Source of the DNA: Taishania sp965247975
GTDB taxonomy: Bacteria > Bacteroidota > Bacteroidia > Flavobacteriales_D > Crocinitomicaceae
Reading direction: 5' to 3'
NCBI GenBank assembly: GCA_965247975.1
Contig: OZ252050.1
Location: 2,294,001-2,358,000 of the forward strand
DNA: 64,000 bases
In this document: in pieces, positions 1-9,395 of the stretch
How positions within the stretch are numbered: the first letter of the stretch is position 1
How the letters are laid out: each line of letters opens with the position of its first letter
Translations under genes and position numbers: made by a program
The notes under the pieces: generated by a model
Told to the model about the DNA's origin: nothing
What the model saw: the letters and a program-made list of their open reading frames with translations, nothing else
Database searches by the model: none

Positions 1-158
1 TTAGGATTAGCATTAAAATCAATGGTTAATATTGGTGTAGCAATGCCGTATTGGTTGCTATTATAACAATTATTTAATTGATCGAAACAAAAATCATATT
101 GAAATTGACCATTTACATAATTATGGAATAGAATTAAAAGAAGTAGCGCTTTTTTCAT
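1..158 (-). CDS. Secreted protein of unknown function, N-terminal part only
   Basis: The reading frame starts at an ATG on the minus strand at 158 and runs off the left edge of the window, so only 52 residues are visible. The N-terminus is a clear Sec signal peptide: MKK, then a leucine-rich hydrophobic stretch, and a likely cleavage after VNGQ near residue 18. The mature part is rich in Asn, Gln, Tyr and Cys, which is common in secreted Bacteroidota proteins, but I recognise no family. It is probably exported to the periplasm or cell surface. The next gene lies on the same strand about 95 bases upstream. Confidence 0.55.
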   Translation of the reverse strand, partial: MKKALLLLILFHNYVNGQFQYDFCFDQLNNCYNSNQYGIATPILTIDFNANP

Positions 159-252
159 TTTGAGTTATTATTAAATTTGCATTTACAGTTGATTTTTGGT
201 GTTTTTAGACGTTTAACGTTGCAGGAATGAAATTATTAAAGTACTAAGATAA

Positions 253-705
253 TCAAATCAATTGTTTTTCGAAGCATCGACTCGTTTCCACCCCAATATA
301 TTGTCCGTAATTGGGAATCAAACTATATCCAGACTTTTCATAAAGCTTGATTGCTTCAGGCATTTTTATTCCAGTTTCCAAATAGCATTTTTCATAGCCA
401 AGTTCTTTTGCCCAAGTTTCCAATTCGTGCAATATCATTGATGCAATTCCTTTTCCACGCTTTGTTTCTAGGGTATACATGCGTTTAATTTCAACGGAAG
501 GTTTATCAAATTCTTTGAATGCGCCACAAGCAACTGGGATTTCATCTTCAAATGCAACAATTGTATTGTTTAAACTGGAAATTCCGTTAAATTGATGGTA
601 AAAATCATGGTCTGCCCCATCGCGAATTGCTAGATCAGCATCAAGAAGTTTGACGAGGGAAATGAAGTCTGGATGTTCGGAATTGGTTTTTAAGAGTTTG
701 ATCAT
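253..705 (-). CDS. GNAT-family N-acetyltransferase
   Basis: A 150-residue protein of the size of a single-domain GNAT acetyltransferase, which moves an acetyl group from acetyl-CoA to an amine. The acetyl-CoA binding signature is RGKGIASMIL near residues 83-92 (the R-x-x-G-x-A/G pyrophosphate loop), after a strand with EIKRMYT. A late YEKSGY motif near residue 122 is the usual GNAT beta-6/7 region. The substrate cannot be read from the sequence. It stands alone, divergent from trxB, with an AT-rich 109-base gap between trxB's upstream region and its start. Confidence 0.85.
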   Translation of the reverse strand: MIKLLKTNSEHPDFISLVKLLDADLAIRDGADHDFYHQFNGISSLNNTIVAFEDEIPVACGAFKEFDKPSVEIKRMYTLETKRGKGIASMILHELETWAKELGYEKCYLETGIKMPEAIKLYEKSGYSLIPNYGQYIGVETSRCFEKQLI

Positions 706-895
706 TTTTTAGTTTTGAGCAAAGTAATATGGCTTTTGATATTTATTATAGAATGCACTAAAATAACTATAAATTAATTTCATTCTTGATTGTTGCCAAC
801 TCAAGCTTCGTTTAGTGAGAAAACGAATCCAACATTTAACCAATATTGGCACTTTAAACTCACAAGAATTTAGCTCAGCTTTCAAACAAATCTGT

Positions 896-903
896 TATTT
901 TTG
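896..903 (+). promoter_or_regulatory. Candidate -7 element for trxB
   Basis: The octamer TATTTTTG fits the Bacteroidota -7 consensus TAnnTTTG and lies about 65 bases before the trxB ATG. No TTG is visible at the expected -33 distance, so the call is tentative. If real, it lies inside the in-frame extension upstream of the ATG at 968 and supports that shorter start. Confidence 0.35.
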
Positions 904-967
904 TGCTCCGAATCTCGATCACTTTCGAGTAACATTTTTAAGTACAAACAACTCTTTAATTAATAGA

Positions 968-1918
968 ATGAGCAACATAGAAAAAGTAAATTGCTTGATA
1001 ATTGGTTCTGGTCCAGCGGGATATACAGCTGCCATTTACGCGGCACGTGCAGATATGAAACCGGTCATGTACCAAGGAATGCAACCTGGTGGACAATTGA
1101 CAACAACGAATGAAGTTGAGAACTTCCCAGGATATCCTGATGGAGTGACTGGTCCAGAAATGATGGTTCAACTCGAAGCGCAAGCAAAACGCTTTGAAAC
1201 AGATGTACGTTTTGGGTTCATCACGAAAGTTGATTTCTCAGGAGAAGTGCATAAATGCTGGGCTGATGATGGAACTGAAATTCACGCAAGTACGGTTATT
1301 ATTTCAACAGGAGCTTCGGCTAAATACTTAGGTTTGCCAAGTGAACAAAAATATTTGCAATTGGGCGGTGGTGTTTCTGCATGCGCTGTTTGCGATGGAT
1401 TCTTTTACCGTGGACAAGAAACTGTCATTGTTGGAGCGGGAGATTCTGCGTGTGAAGAAGCTCACTATTTGTCAAAATTATGCACGAAAGTGACAATGAT
1501 TGTGCGCAAAGATGAATTTAGAGCATCTAAAATCATGGCAGATCGTGTAAAAAATACGCCAAATATTGAAATCCTATTTAACACGGAAACGGACGAAGTT
1601 TTAGGCGATGGTCAAGGTGTGACAGGAGTTCGTGTGGTAAATAATGTAACGAATGAGAAACACGAAATTCCATGTACAGGATTTTTTGTTGCTATTGGTC
1701 ACAAACCAAACACAGATATTTTTGCAGATTATATCAACCTTGATGAAGTTGGATACGTTAAGTATGAGAAACCAGGAACTTCATTAACGAATGTTCCGGG
1801 AGTTTTTGTAGCTGGAGATGCTGCTGATAAAACCTATCGTCAAGCGATCACCGCTGCGGGTACTGGTTGTATGGCGGCGTTGGATGCTGAAAGATATTTG
1901 GCAGCAAAAGGTCATTAG
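968..1918 (+). CDS. trxB: Thioredoxin-disulfide reductase
   Basis: A 316-residue flavoprotein that uses NADPH and FAD to reduce thioredoxin in the cytoplasm. FAD-binding GSGPAG is at residues 13-18, the redox pair CAVC at 139-142, the NADPH-binding GAGDSA at 156-161, and the C-terminal FAD motif GVFVAGDAAD follows near residue 280. The length is typical of low-molecular-weight bacterial TrxB. The open frame extends back to 815, but those 51 extra residues do not look like TrxB and contain a possible promoter, so I start at MSNIEK. Probably monocistronic: a weak terminator follows before clpP. Confidence 0.95.
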   Translation: MSNIEKVNCLIIGSGPAGYTAAIYAARADMKPVMYQGMQPGGQLTTTNEVENFPGYPDGVTGPEMMVQLEAQAKRFETDVRFGFITKVDFSGEVHKCWADDGTEIHASTVIISTGASAKYLGLPSEQKYLQLGGGVSACAVCDGFFYRGQETVIVGAGDSACEEAHYLSKLCTKVTMIVRKDEFRASKIMADRVKNTPNIEILFNTETDEVLGDGQGVTGVRVVNNVTNEKHEIPCTGFFVAIGHKPNTDIFADYINLDEVGYVKYEKPGTSLTNVPGVFVAGDAADKTYRQAITAAGTGCMAALDAERYLAAKGH

Positions 1919-1931
1919 AAAATTTAAAAAC

Positions 1932-1965
1932 TGTAGGCTGAGGCTCTCGAAGGCTACATTTTTTT
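1932..1965 (+). terminator. Possible terminator after trxB
   Basis: TGTAG (1932-1936) can pair with CTACA (954-958 of the same thousand), extended by CT/AG after one G-G mismatch, and seven T follow at once. The stem is short, so this is a weak call. Confidence 0.35.
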
Positions 1966-2022
1966 GAATGTTTGAATTAATTAGTTTGTTAACTTTAAAA
2001 AATTAAATAAAAAACAAAAAAT

Positions 2023-2691
2023 ATGTTTGACGGAAATGAATTTCAAAAATACGCAACCAAGCATTTAGGCTTGAATAGCATGCATGTTTCATCGTATATC
2101 GAATCTTCGATGACTCCTTACATCATTGAAGAACGCCAATTAAATATGTCTCAAATGGACGTTTTTTCGCGTTTGATGATGGACAGAATTATCTTTTTAG
2201 GTACGGGAATTAACGATCACGTTGCAAATATCATCAATGCACAATTGTTATTCTTAGAATCTGCTGATCCAAACAAAGACATTCAAATTTATTTGAATTC
2301 GCCAGGTGGTGGTGTTTATGCTGGATTGGGAATTTACGATACCATGCAATACATCAAACCAGATGTAGCAACAATTTGTACAGGAATGGCTGCTTCAATG
2401 GGTGCAGTGCTTTTGTGCGCTGGGGCTGACGGAAAACGTTCAGCATTGAAACACTCTCGCGTGATGATTCACCAGCCATTAGGTGGAGCGCAAGGTCAAG
2501 CTTCTGACATTGAAATTACAGCACGTGAGATTCAAAAATTGAAAAAAGAGCTTTATGATATCATCGCACATCACTCAAAACAAACGTATGACAAAGTTTG
2601 GGGAGATTCTGATCGTGACTATTGGATGACATCTGAAGAAGCTAAAGCTTATGGAATGGTAGACGAAGTATTGATTCGCAATCCAAAATAA
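2023..2691 (+). CDS. clpP: ATP-dependent Clp protease proteolytic subunit
   Basis: A 222-residue serine peptidase that forms the tetradecameric barrel of the Clp protease and degrades proteins fed by ClpX. The nucleophile is Ser125 in GMAASMGA, the histidine is His150 in RVMIHQP, and Asp199 in SDRDYWM is the probable third member of the triad. The oxyanion-hole glycines NSPGGGV are at residues 92-98. Length and order match the family. clpX follows 75 bases downstream, separated by a strong terminator-like hairpin, so the two genes may be only partly co-transcribed. Confidence 0.96.
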   Translation: MFDGNEFQKYATKHLGLNSMHVSSYIESSMTPYIIEERQLNMSQMDVFSRLMMDRIIFLGTGINDHVANIINAQLLFLESADPNKDIQIYLNSPGGGVYAGLGIYDTMQYIKPDVATICTGMAASMGAVLLCAGADGKRSALKHSRVMIHQPLGGAQGQASDIEITAREIQKLKKELYDIIAHHSKQTYDKVWGDSDRDYWMTSEEAKAYGMVDEVLIRNPK

Positions 2692-2722
2692 GCTACATTT
2701 GTAAAATAATAAGTTAAAAAGT

Positions 2723-2755
2723 CCATTTGTCGCTTGCGATGAATGGCTTTTTTTT
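2723..2755 (+). terminator. Intrinsic terminator or attenuator between clpP and clpX
   Basis: An 11-base arm at 2723-2733 (CCATTTGTCGC) pairs with 2736-2746 (GCGATGAATGG), with two G-T wobbles, and is followed by C and eight T (2748-2755). This is a full rho-independent terminator. It covers the ATG at 2743 and ends 11 bases before the ATG at 2767, so it decides the clpX start and suggests that clpX expression depends on read-through from clpP or on a promoter not seen here. Confidence 0.75.
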
Positions 2756-2766
2756 CAAAAATCGCT

Positions 2767-3996
2767 ATGGCAAAAAAAGATAGTGGTTGTTCGTTTTGCG
2801 GACGATCGAGAGCAGAGGTTGGGGTTTTAATTGCAGGTGTTTCAGGTCACATTTGTGACAGTTGTGTTTCACAAGCACATGCAATTATCAAGGAAGAAGA
2901 TATTTCGAGTCCAAAAGGTGGTTCAAAAACAAACGACTTGGTTGTTTACAAACCGATTGAAATTAAAACGAAATTGGATGAATACGTAATCGGTCAAGAA
3001 GATGCGAAACGTGTGCTTTCAGTAGCGGTTTACAATCACTACAAGCGTTTGAACCAAAAGCCAAGTGCTGACGACATTGAAATCGAAAAATCGAATGTGA
3101 TTTTGGTTGGGAGAACAGGAACAGGAAAAACCTTACTTGCGAAAACCATTGCCAAAATGTTAAATGTTCCTTTTTGCATTGCGGACGCAACTGTCTTGAC
3201 AGAAGCAGGATATGTTGGTGAAGATGTTGAATCTATCCTCTCTCGCCTGCTCCAAGCAGCTGATTACAACGTGGAATCTGCACAGCGAGGAATCGTATTC
3301 ATAGACGAAATTGATAAAATCGCTCGAAAAAGTGATAATCCTTCCATTACACGTGATGTTTCGGGAGAAGGCGTTCAACAAGCTTTGCTAAAATTATTGG
3401 AAGGAGCTTCTGTGAATGTACCACCACAAGGAGGAAGAAAACATCCGGAACAAAAAATGATTCAAATCGATACGAAAAACATCTTGTTTATTTGTGGAGG
3501 AGCGTTTGACGGCATTGAAAAGATTATTGCTTCGCGCGTGAATCGCAAAACCATTGGTTTTTCAAGCAATGATACAGAACACATTAGCGGAGACAATTTC
3601 TTGCGTTACATTAATCCTACTGATATTAAATCATTTGGTTTAATCCCTGAGTTGATTGGTCGTTTCCCTGTTTTGACTTATTTAGAGCCATTAGATGCAT
3701 CCGCTTTGAAACGTATTTTAACAGAACCAAAAAATGCATTGGTAAAACAATACGTTAAATTGTTTGAATTGGACAACATCAAATTGCAATTCGAGGGTGC
3801 TGTGCTTGATTACATCGTTGAAAAAGCGATGGAATTTAAGCTTGGAGCTCGTGGGTTGCGTTCAATTTGTGAAGCGATTTTGAATGATGCAATGTACGAA
3901 ATGCCTTCCAAAGGAACAGAAGAGTTTAAAGTGACATTGGATTATGCCAAAACACATTTCACAAAATCGAAGTTGGCGAAATTGAAGGTGGCTTAA
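2767..3996 (+). CDS. clpX: ATP-dependent Clp protease ATP-binding subunit ClpX
   Basis: A 409-residue AAA+ unfoldase that recognises substrates and threads them into ClpP. The N-terminal C4 zinc-binding domain has Cys8, Cys11, Cys30 and Cys33. Walker A is GRTGTGKT at 115-122, Walker B is IVFIDEID, and the ClpP-docking IGF loop is present in NRKTIGFSS. The C-terminal small domain carries LGARGLRS (sensor 2). An ATG 24 bases upstream in the same frame (2743) would lie in a terminator stem and add MAFFSKIA, not typical of the family, so I choose MAKKDSGC. Confidence 0.96.
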   Translation: MAKKDSGCSFCGRSRAEVGVLIAGVSGHICDSCVSQAHAIIKEEDISSPKGGSKTNDLVVYKPIEIKTKLDEYVIGQEDAKRVLSVAVYNHYKRLNQKPSADDIEIEKSNVILVGRTGTGKTLLAKTIAKMLNVPFCIADATVLTEAGYVGEDVESILSRLLQAADYNVESAQRGIVFIDEIDKIARKSDNPSITRDVSGEGVQQALLKLLEGASVNVPPQGGRKHPEQKMIQIDTKNILFICGGAFDGIEKIIASRVNRKTIGFSSNDTEHISGDNFLRYINPTDIKSFGLIPELIGRFPVLTYLEPLDASALKRILTEPKNALVKQYVKLFELDNIKLQFEGAVLDYIVEKAMEFKLGARGLRSICEAILNDAMYEMPSKGTEEFKVTLDYAKTHFTKSKLAKLKVA

Positions 3997-4031
3997 GCAA
4001 AATATCATATTTGAAGAAAAAGTACTCTTTT

Positions 4032-4553
4032 TTAGAGCTTCGAAAGACTCCGCCACATCACCGAAATTAGAAGTATTATCCCTCCAATGTGGAAAATAGG
4101 ATAAACCATATTTATGTATTCCCAGTATTTTACATCGTAATGCTTTGTATAATCGTATATTGGAACTTTAGATTCAATATACCATACCAAAAGCTGATTA
4201 GTTATTAGTATTAAAATTAAAAGAATGCCGTTCCAGATTATGAGTCGGTTAATTTTTCCATAATTCTCCATTGCTTTTGAAAATACTTTAGGCAAGTAGA
4301 AATTCATTCCTAAAAGAATTAGGATCAAAAGTAATATTTGCCTAACCAAATAATTGTAAAATGGATTTATATCCAGCTTGATACTAAAGGAATCTAGAAC
4401 ATACCCGAAGTTATATTTAAGAGAAATAAAGCATTGAAAAACAACAGCGCCTAAAACCATCAACTTAAAATTCGATTTTCCATTGGCATTGTGAGTCTTT
4501 ATTAAATCTTCACTTATCGCACTGTCTTCATCTAACAAATCAATTTTATCCAT
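4032..4553 (-). CDS. Putative membrane protein, four transmembrane segments
   Basis: A 173-residue protein I do not recognise. An acidic N-terminal 25 residues is followed by about four hydrophobic segments: near residues 32-46, 70-90 (LLLILILLG), 104-123 (LLILILITNQLL) and 152-167. It is therefore probably an inner-membrane protein with no catalytic motif visible. It lies 26 bases downstream of parC on the same strand and could be the last gene of the parE-parC transcript, and it converges with clpX. Confidence 0.6.
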   Translation of the reverse strand: MDKIDLLDEDSAISEDLIKTHNANGKSNFKLMVLGAVVFQCFISLKYNFGYVLDSFSIKLDINPFYNYLVRQILLLILILLGMNFYLPKVFSKAMENYGKINRLIIWNGILLILILITNQLLVWYIESKVPIYDYTKHYDVKYWEYINMVYPIFHIGGIILLISVMWRSLSKL

Positions 4554-4579
4554 AAAATCAATGATTTAAATGATTTTAA

Positions 4580-7318
4580 TTAAAACAACTTCACCTGTCC
4601 ATCTTCATCCAAATCAGGTTCATCCTTGTCGTCTGAATCTGTGTTTAAATCCCATTCTACTGTATTATCAGCTTCCGACGTTTCAGAAGCATCGCTAGAC
4701 TCGTTTGATTCCATCGTTTTTTGAACATCCTCTGGCCAGTTTTCGTCTTCTTCAGAAACAGGCGACAAAATCACTTCTTTGACTTTCAATTTAGTCAATT
4801 GATTTCCTTGGGCTTTCATGCCTTTGATGTCGATGAAATCCGCTAAATCGATGTCGGTGTCTGGCAAATTCTTGGTGGCCTTCAACAATTTATTGTAAAT
4901 GATCTTCGCTTTTGGACGATAAGCCGTGGAAGCTACACACATGAATGAACCTTCTGATTCACTGATGAAGGATACTTTTTTATCGGTATGCACTTCACAT
5001 AAGAAACGCTTCACGAAATACAAATCCTTCTCAGCATCAAAATAAACGGTGGAAATGGCATGGTTTGGATTCCATTTTTCTATGTGAATCATGTCTTCAT
5101 CAAAATGCGTCGCTAAATCAAATCCTGAAAGTCGATATTCACCTGATTTATAAAGCGTTAAAATCTTTTCATTGCCTTTGAATTGCCCTAAAAATTTCCC
5201 TCTGCCTTCGTCGTTTAGTCGACCAACAATTTCATCGTACCAGATTTTGCGTGCGGCCAACGTCGATCCTCCAACTTCTTTTTGGATGATTTTCTGAACG
5301 ATTTCTTTGGTCACTCGATTTCCTCCGGCGCCTCTACCTTTGATCAATAGTTCTCCAAAATCCACGTCGAATTTAATGCGTTTTATGTGTGGTCTTGGAC
5401 GCAAAATAACGGTAACTATCTCACGTTCACCGTTTGGATGAACTGAAAAGTATAGCATTTTTGAACCTTTGGTTCCTCGGGTTAAATCATATTCTGTATC
5501 TCGCGTAATGGAATCAACAGTAAAACGTTTCATCATCGAAACGCCACCTAAACCATCTTGGTAAATCATGTGGTAAATGGTGCGCTTATCCCCTTTTTTC
5601 CAAACATTGGCGTAAACGATTCCTTTTCCAACAAATTTCTTGTCGGAAACTTTTGAAACCATCATTTTTCCAGAAGCGAAAAAGACAATCACATCGTCAA
5701 TTTCAGAACAATCGGCAATGTATTCTGCTTTTTTCAATCCGTGGCCTACAAATCCTTCGTCGTAATCAACGTACAGTTTTTTGTTCGCAATAATTACTTT
5801 GGAAGCATTGATGGAATCGAAGATCTTGATTTCCGTTTTACGTTCTTTTCCTTCACCAAAACGTTTTTTCAAGTCTTTGTAATATTCGATTGCGTATTCA
5901 ATCAAATTAGCCAATTTCTCTTTGACTTCAAGCATTTCCGCTTCGATTTTTGCAATGACATCGTCTGCCTTGTTCGCATCAAAACGTGTGATTCGAATCA
6001 TCGGAATTTGCGTTAGTTTTTGCAAATCCTCGTCTTCAATTTCTCGAATGAGTTGTTTTTTGAATGGTGCAAATGCTTTGTACAAATATTGATAGAGCGT
6101 TTCTCGGTCAGAATAATGCTTGAAATCTATGTACATTTCTTCGTTGATGAAGATCTTCTCCAAGGTTGAAAAATGCCATTGACGTTGCAATTCATCCAAG
6201 CGGATTTCCAGCTCTAACTTCAGTAATTTGACTGTGTTGTCTGTATTTATTCTAAGTATTTCAGAAACACCAATAAAACGTGGTTTATCTCCATCAATGA
6301 TTGAAGCATTTGGAGAAATGGACACTTCACAATCTGTAAACGCATAGAGCGCATCAATTGTTTTGTCTGGCGAAACTCCGGGCGCCAAATGAATCACAAT
6401 TTCGGCAACGGCAGAAGTATTGTCTTCAATCTTCTTTAATTTGATTTTTCCTTTGTCGTTTGCTTTTAAAATTGATTCGATCAATGAAGAAGTATTTCCG
6501 TAAGGAATCTCATTGATAATTAATGTTTTAGGATCTTCTTTTTTAATCTTTGCTCGAACCCGAACTTTTCCGCCTCGAAGTCCATCGTTGTAGTTTGAAA
6601 AGTCGGCCAAACCACCATTTAAAAAATCCGGAAAGATCTCTACTCGCTTGCCTCTTAAATGATTTATTGATTGATCTATGAGTTCAATAAAGTTATGTGG
6701 CAAAATTTTACAAGCCATCCCAACGGCAATTCCTTCGGCTCCTTGGGCTAGCAAAAGCGGGAATTTTACTGGTAATTGCTCAGGTTCATTGTTTCTACCA
6801 TCATAGCTTTTTAGCCAACTGGTTGTTTTAGCATTAAAAACAACGTGATTCGCAAATTTCGAAAGTCGCGCTTCGATGTAACGTGGAGCTGCTGCACCAT
6901 CACCAGTAAGCGTATTTCCCCAGTTTCCTTGGCAATCAATCAATAAATCTTTTTGTCCGAGTGCAACAAGCGCATCACCTATCGATGCATCTCCATGCGG
7001 ATGGTATTTCATGGTATTTCCGATGATATTTGCCACTTTGTTGTAGCGACCATCGTCCATTTCCTTCATGGAATGCAAGATTCTTCGCTGCACAGGCTTA
7101 AATCCATCATGCACAGAAGGTACAGCGCGCTCAAGAATTACGTACGACGCGTAATCGAGGAACCAATTTTCATAAAGTCCACTGACTGGAATGATGTTTC
7201 CGTCTACTTGGTCGTGATCACCCGACAAATTGATGCCCGATTCACTGTTCTCGTTATCAGAAGCGTTTTCGTCCGCCAAATCATCCATTTCATCGTTATT
7301 GATATCGTCTTCTGCCAT
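4580..7318 (-). CDS. parC: DNA topoisomerase IV subunit A
   Basis: A 912-residue type IIA topoisomerase breakage-reunion subunit, which cuts and rejoins DNA to unlink daughter chromosomes. The active-site Arg146-Tyr147 sits in APRYIEARL, and the helix-turn-helix region has YHPHGD at 105-110. The residue at the position of the quinolone-contacting Ser83 of E. coli GyrA is Ala111, while Asp115 matches Asp87. The C-terminal half is divergent and lacks an obvious GyrA box (QRRGGKG), which favours ParC over GyrA. The first 40 and last 60 residues are strongly acidic. It follows parE by 20 bases in one operon. Confidence 0.9.
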   Translation of the reverse strand: MAEDDINNDEMDDLADENASDNENSESGINLSGDHDQVDGNIIPVSGLYENWFLDYASYVILERAVPSVHDGFKPVQRRILHSMKEMDDGRYNKVANIIGNTMKYHPHGDASIGDALVALGQKDLLIDCQGNWGNTLTGDGAAAPRYIEARLSKFANHVVFNAKTTSWLKSYDGRNNEPEQLPVKFPLLLAQGAEGIAVGMACKILPHNFIELIDQSINHLRGKRVEIFPDFLNGGLADFSNYNDGLRGGKVRVRAKIKKEDPKTLIINEIPYGNTSSLIESILKANDKGKIKLKKIEDNTSAVAEIVIHLAPGVSPDKTIDALYAFTDCEVSISPNASIIDGDKPRFIGVSEILRINTDNTVKLLKLELEIRLDELQRQWHFSTLEKIFINEEMYIDFKHYSDRETLYQYLYKAFAPFKKQLIREIEDEDLQKLTQIPMIRITRFDANKADDVIAKIEAEMLEVKEKLANLIEYAIEYYKDLKKRFGEGKERKTEIKIFDSINASKVIIANKKLYVDYDEGFVGHGLKKAEYIADCSEIDDVIVFFASGKMMVSKVSDKKFVGKGIVYANVWKKGDKRTIYHMIYQDGLGGVSMMKRFTVDSITRDTEYDLTRGTKGSKMLYFSVHPNGEREIVTVILRPRPHIKRIKFDVDFGELLIKGRGAGGNRVTKEIVQKIIQKEVGGSTLAARKIWYDEIVGRLNDEGRGKFLGQFKGNEKILTLYKSGEYRLSGFDLATHFDEDMIHIEKWNPNHAISTVYFDAEKDLYFVKRFLCEVHTDKKVSFISESEGSFMCVASTAYRPKAKIIYNKLLKATKNLPDTDIDLADFIDIKGMKAQGNQLTKLKVKEVILSPVSEEDENWPEDVQKTMESNESSDASETSEADNTVEWDLNTDSDDKDEPDLDEDGQVKLF

Positions 7319-7338
7319 TTTCAGGTATTAATTTTAAA

Positions 7339-9216
7339 TCAACTCGCTTGATCCAGCTCGTCTTCGTCTAATTTAACTGCATCAACCACTGCATCCGAAC
7401 GCAAATTATCGATGATAAAATCTTGTCGTTCTTGGGTGTTTTTGCCCATGAAATAAGATAAAATTGAGTCGATGGAATTTTCCTTCGAGAGCAAAACTGG
7501 TTCTAAACGAATGTCTTCTCCAATAAAGTACTTAAACTCATCTGGTGAAATCTCACCTAAACCTTTGAATCGTGTGATTTCAGGATTTCTACCCAATTTT
7601 GCAATGGCATCTTTTCGCTCTTGTTCGGAGTAACAGTAAATCGTTTCCTTCTTATTTCGCACACGGAAAAGTGGCGTAGAAAGAACATACACGTGATTTC
7701 GTTTCACCAAATCTGGGAAAAACTGAAGGAAAAATGTGAGTAACAACATGCGAATGTGCATTCCGTCGACATCGGCATCGGTTGCGATTACAATCTTGTT
7801 ATAGCGCAAATTATCCATGTCGTCTTCAATATCGAGCGCTGCTTGAACCAGGTTGAATTCTTCATTTTCGTAGACAATTTTCTTTGTCAAACCGTAACAA
7901 TTCAAAGGCTTACCACGCAACGAAAAAACGGCTTGTGTTCCTACATCACGCGATTTTGTAATGGATCCACTCGCGGAATCTCCCTCAGTGATAAACAACG
8001 TTGTTTGTTCGTGACGTTCGTCTTTGATATCTGTGAAATGGATTCTGCAATCGCGCAATTTCTTGTTGTGCAAACTGGATTTTTTTGCTCGATCGCGCGC
8101 TATTTTTCGAATTCCAGAAAGTTCTTTGCGTTCTTTTTCCGATTGTCGAATTTTCTTTTCCAGCATTTCTGCTACTTGCGGATTTCTGTGCAAGTAATTA
8201 TCTAGACTTTCCTTCAGAAAATCGTTGATAAACGCTCGCATTGATTTTCCATCTGGTTCAATTTCTTGTGATCCTAATTTTGTTTTCGTTTGCGATTCAA
8301 AAACGGGCTCCACCACTTTTACTGCAATGGCAGCAACAATGGACTGTCGGATATCTGAGGCTTCGTAATTTTTACCGTAAAAATCGCGAATAACCTTTGC
8401 TACCGACTCACGAAAAGCACTTTGATGAGTACCTCCTTGCGTTGTATGTTGCCCATTGACAAACGAATAATAATCTTCGCCATACGTGCGTCCGTGTGTG
8501 AAAGCAACTTCAATGTCATCACCTTCTAAGTGAATGATTGGGTATAGCGGATCGCCATCCATGTTGTCTTCCAGCAAATCTTTTAGTCCAAATTTTGATT
8601 GAAAACGCTCGCCATTGAAACGAATAACCAATTCACGATTCAAATAGCAATAATTCCACATCATTTTGTGGAGATACGTTGTTTTGAAACTGTATTTTTT
8701 GAAGATTTGATCGTCTGGAACAAATTCAACATATGTTCCATTTTGTTCGTCTGTTTTGACTATTGGATGCTCTTTAACCAATTCCCCTCGTGAAAAATCT
8801 GCTTGTTTTTTCTCACCGTCACGCACGGAATAAACACTAAAATGGGAAGACAAGGCATTCACGGCTTTTGTTCCGACACCATTCAAACCAACGGATTTTT
8901 TAAATGCTTTCGAATCGTACTTTCCACCTGTGTTCATTTTTGAAACAACGTCTACTACTTTTCCAAGCGGAATTCCACGACCATAGTCACGCACTGTTAC
9001 CAATCCATCTTTAACGTTGATTTCAATGCGTTTACCATTGCCCATCACAAACTCATCGATGCAGTTATCAACCGTTTCTTTTGCTAGAATGTAGATTCCG
9101 TCATCTGCCGAAGCGCCATCGCCTAATTTACCGATGTACATCCCAGGTCGCAAACGAATGTGTTCTTTCCAATCGAGGGAGCGAATATTATCTTCGGTAT
9201 ATTGATTTTCAGCCAT
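7339..9216 (-). CDS. parE: DNA topoisomerase IV subunit B
   Basis: A 625-residue ATPase subunit of topoisomerase IV. The GHKL ATP site shows Glu47 and Asn51 in KETVDNCIDE, the DxGxG-like RDYGRGIP near residue 77, and the GVGTKAVN lid near 113. The TOPRIM metal site is EGDSASG at 411-417 with DADVDGMH downstream. The length fits ParE (about 620) rather than the longer GyrB types, and it is paired with a ParC-like gene 20 bases downstream. A -7 element (TATATTTG) lies 27 bases upstream of the start. Confidence 0.9.
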   Translation of the reverse strand: MAENQYTEDNIRSLDWKEHIRLRPGMYIGKLGDGASADDGIYILAKETVDNCIDEFVMGNGKRIEINVKDGLVTVRDYGRGIPLGKVVDVVSKMNTGGKYDSKAFKKSVGLNGVGTKAVNALSSHFSVYSVRDGEKKQADFSRGELVKEHPIVKTDEQNGTYVEFVPDDQIFKKYSFKTTYLHKMMWNYCYLNRELVIRFNGERFQSKFGLKDLLEDNMDGDPLYPIIHLEGDDIEVAFTHGRTYGEDYYSFVNGQHTTQGGTHQSAFRESVAKVIRDFYGKNYEASDIRQSIVAAIAVKVVEPVFESQTKTKLGSQEIEPDGKSMRAFINDFLKESLDNYLHRNPQVAEMLEKKIRQSEKERKELSGIRKIARDRAKKSSLHNKKLRDCRIHFTDIKDERHEQTTLFITEGDSASGSITKSRDVGTQAVFSLRGKPLNCYGLTKKIVYENEEFNLVQAALDIEDDMDNLRYNKIVIATDADVDGMHIRMLLLTFFLQFFPDLVKRNHVYVLSTPLFRVRNKKETIYCYSEQERKDAIAKLGRNPEITRFKGLGEISPDEFKYFIGEDIRLEPVLLSKENSIDSILSYFMGKNTQERQDFIIDNLRSDAVVDAVKLDEDELDQAS

Positions 9217-9242
9217 TTTAAATAATTTATTTGGACAACTAA

Positions 9243-9250
9243 CAAATATA
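9243..9250 (-). promoter_or_regulatory. Candidate -7 element for the parE-parC operon
   Basis: Read on the minus strand this is TATATTTG, an exact TAnnTTTG match, ending 26 bases before the parE ATG. The expected -33 TTG is not clear (a TTT-rich stretch is present instead). Confidence 0.45.
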
Positions 9251-9395
9251 ATGAAGTAGAGCGCTTAAAATTTGGCTCGCAGGGTTGAATTATACACGAA
9301 ATGCAGTTAATAACTGTGATTTAAAGCTTTTATCAACGAAAAGGTTTTACTTCGAGCTAAAACAGAAATGTTTAACGTAAGGAAATGAAGGTCTT

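Noticed and set aside
815..967. In-frame extension of trxB upstream of the chosen ATG
   Set aside because: The 51 extra residues do not fit the family, whose N-terminus begins close to the GSGPAG motif, and the stretch contains a likely promoter box.
2743..2766. Alternative clpX start adding eight residues
   Set aside because: The ATG lies inside a strong terminator stem, and the family starts just before the zinc-binding cysteines.
3997..4031. Possible bidirectional terminator after clpX
   Set aside because: Only a short AAAAAG/CTTTTT stem is visible, with one G-C pair, too weak to call.
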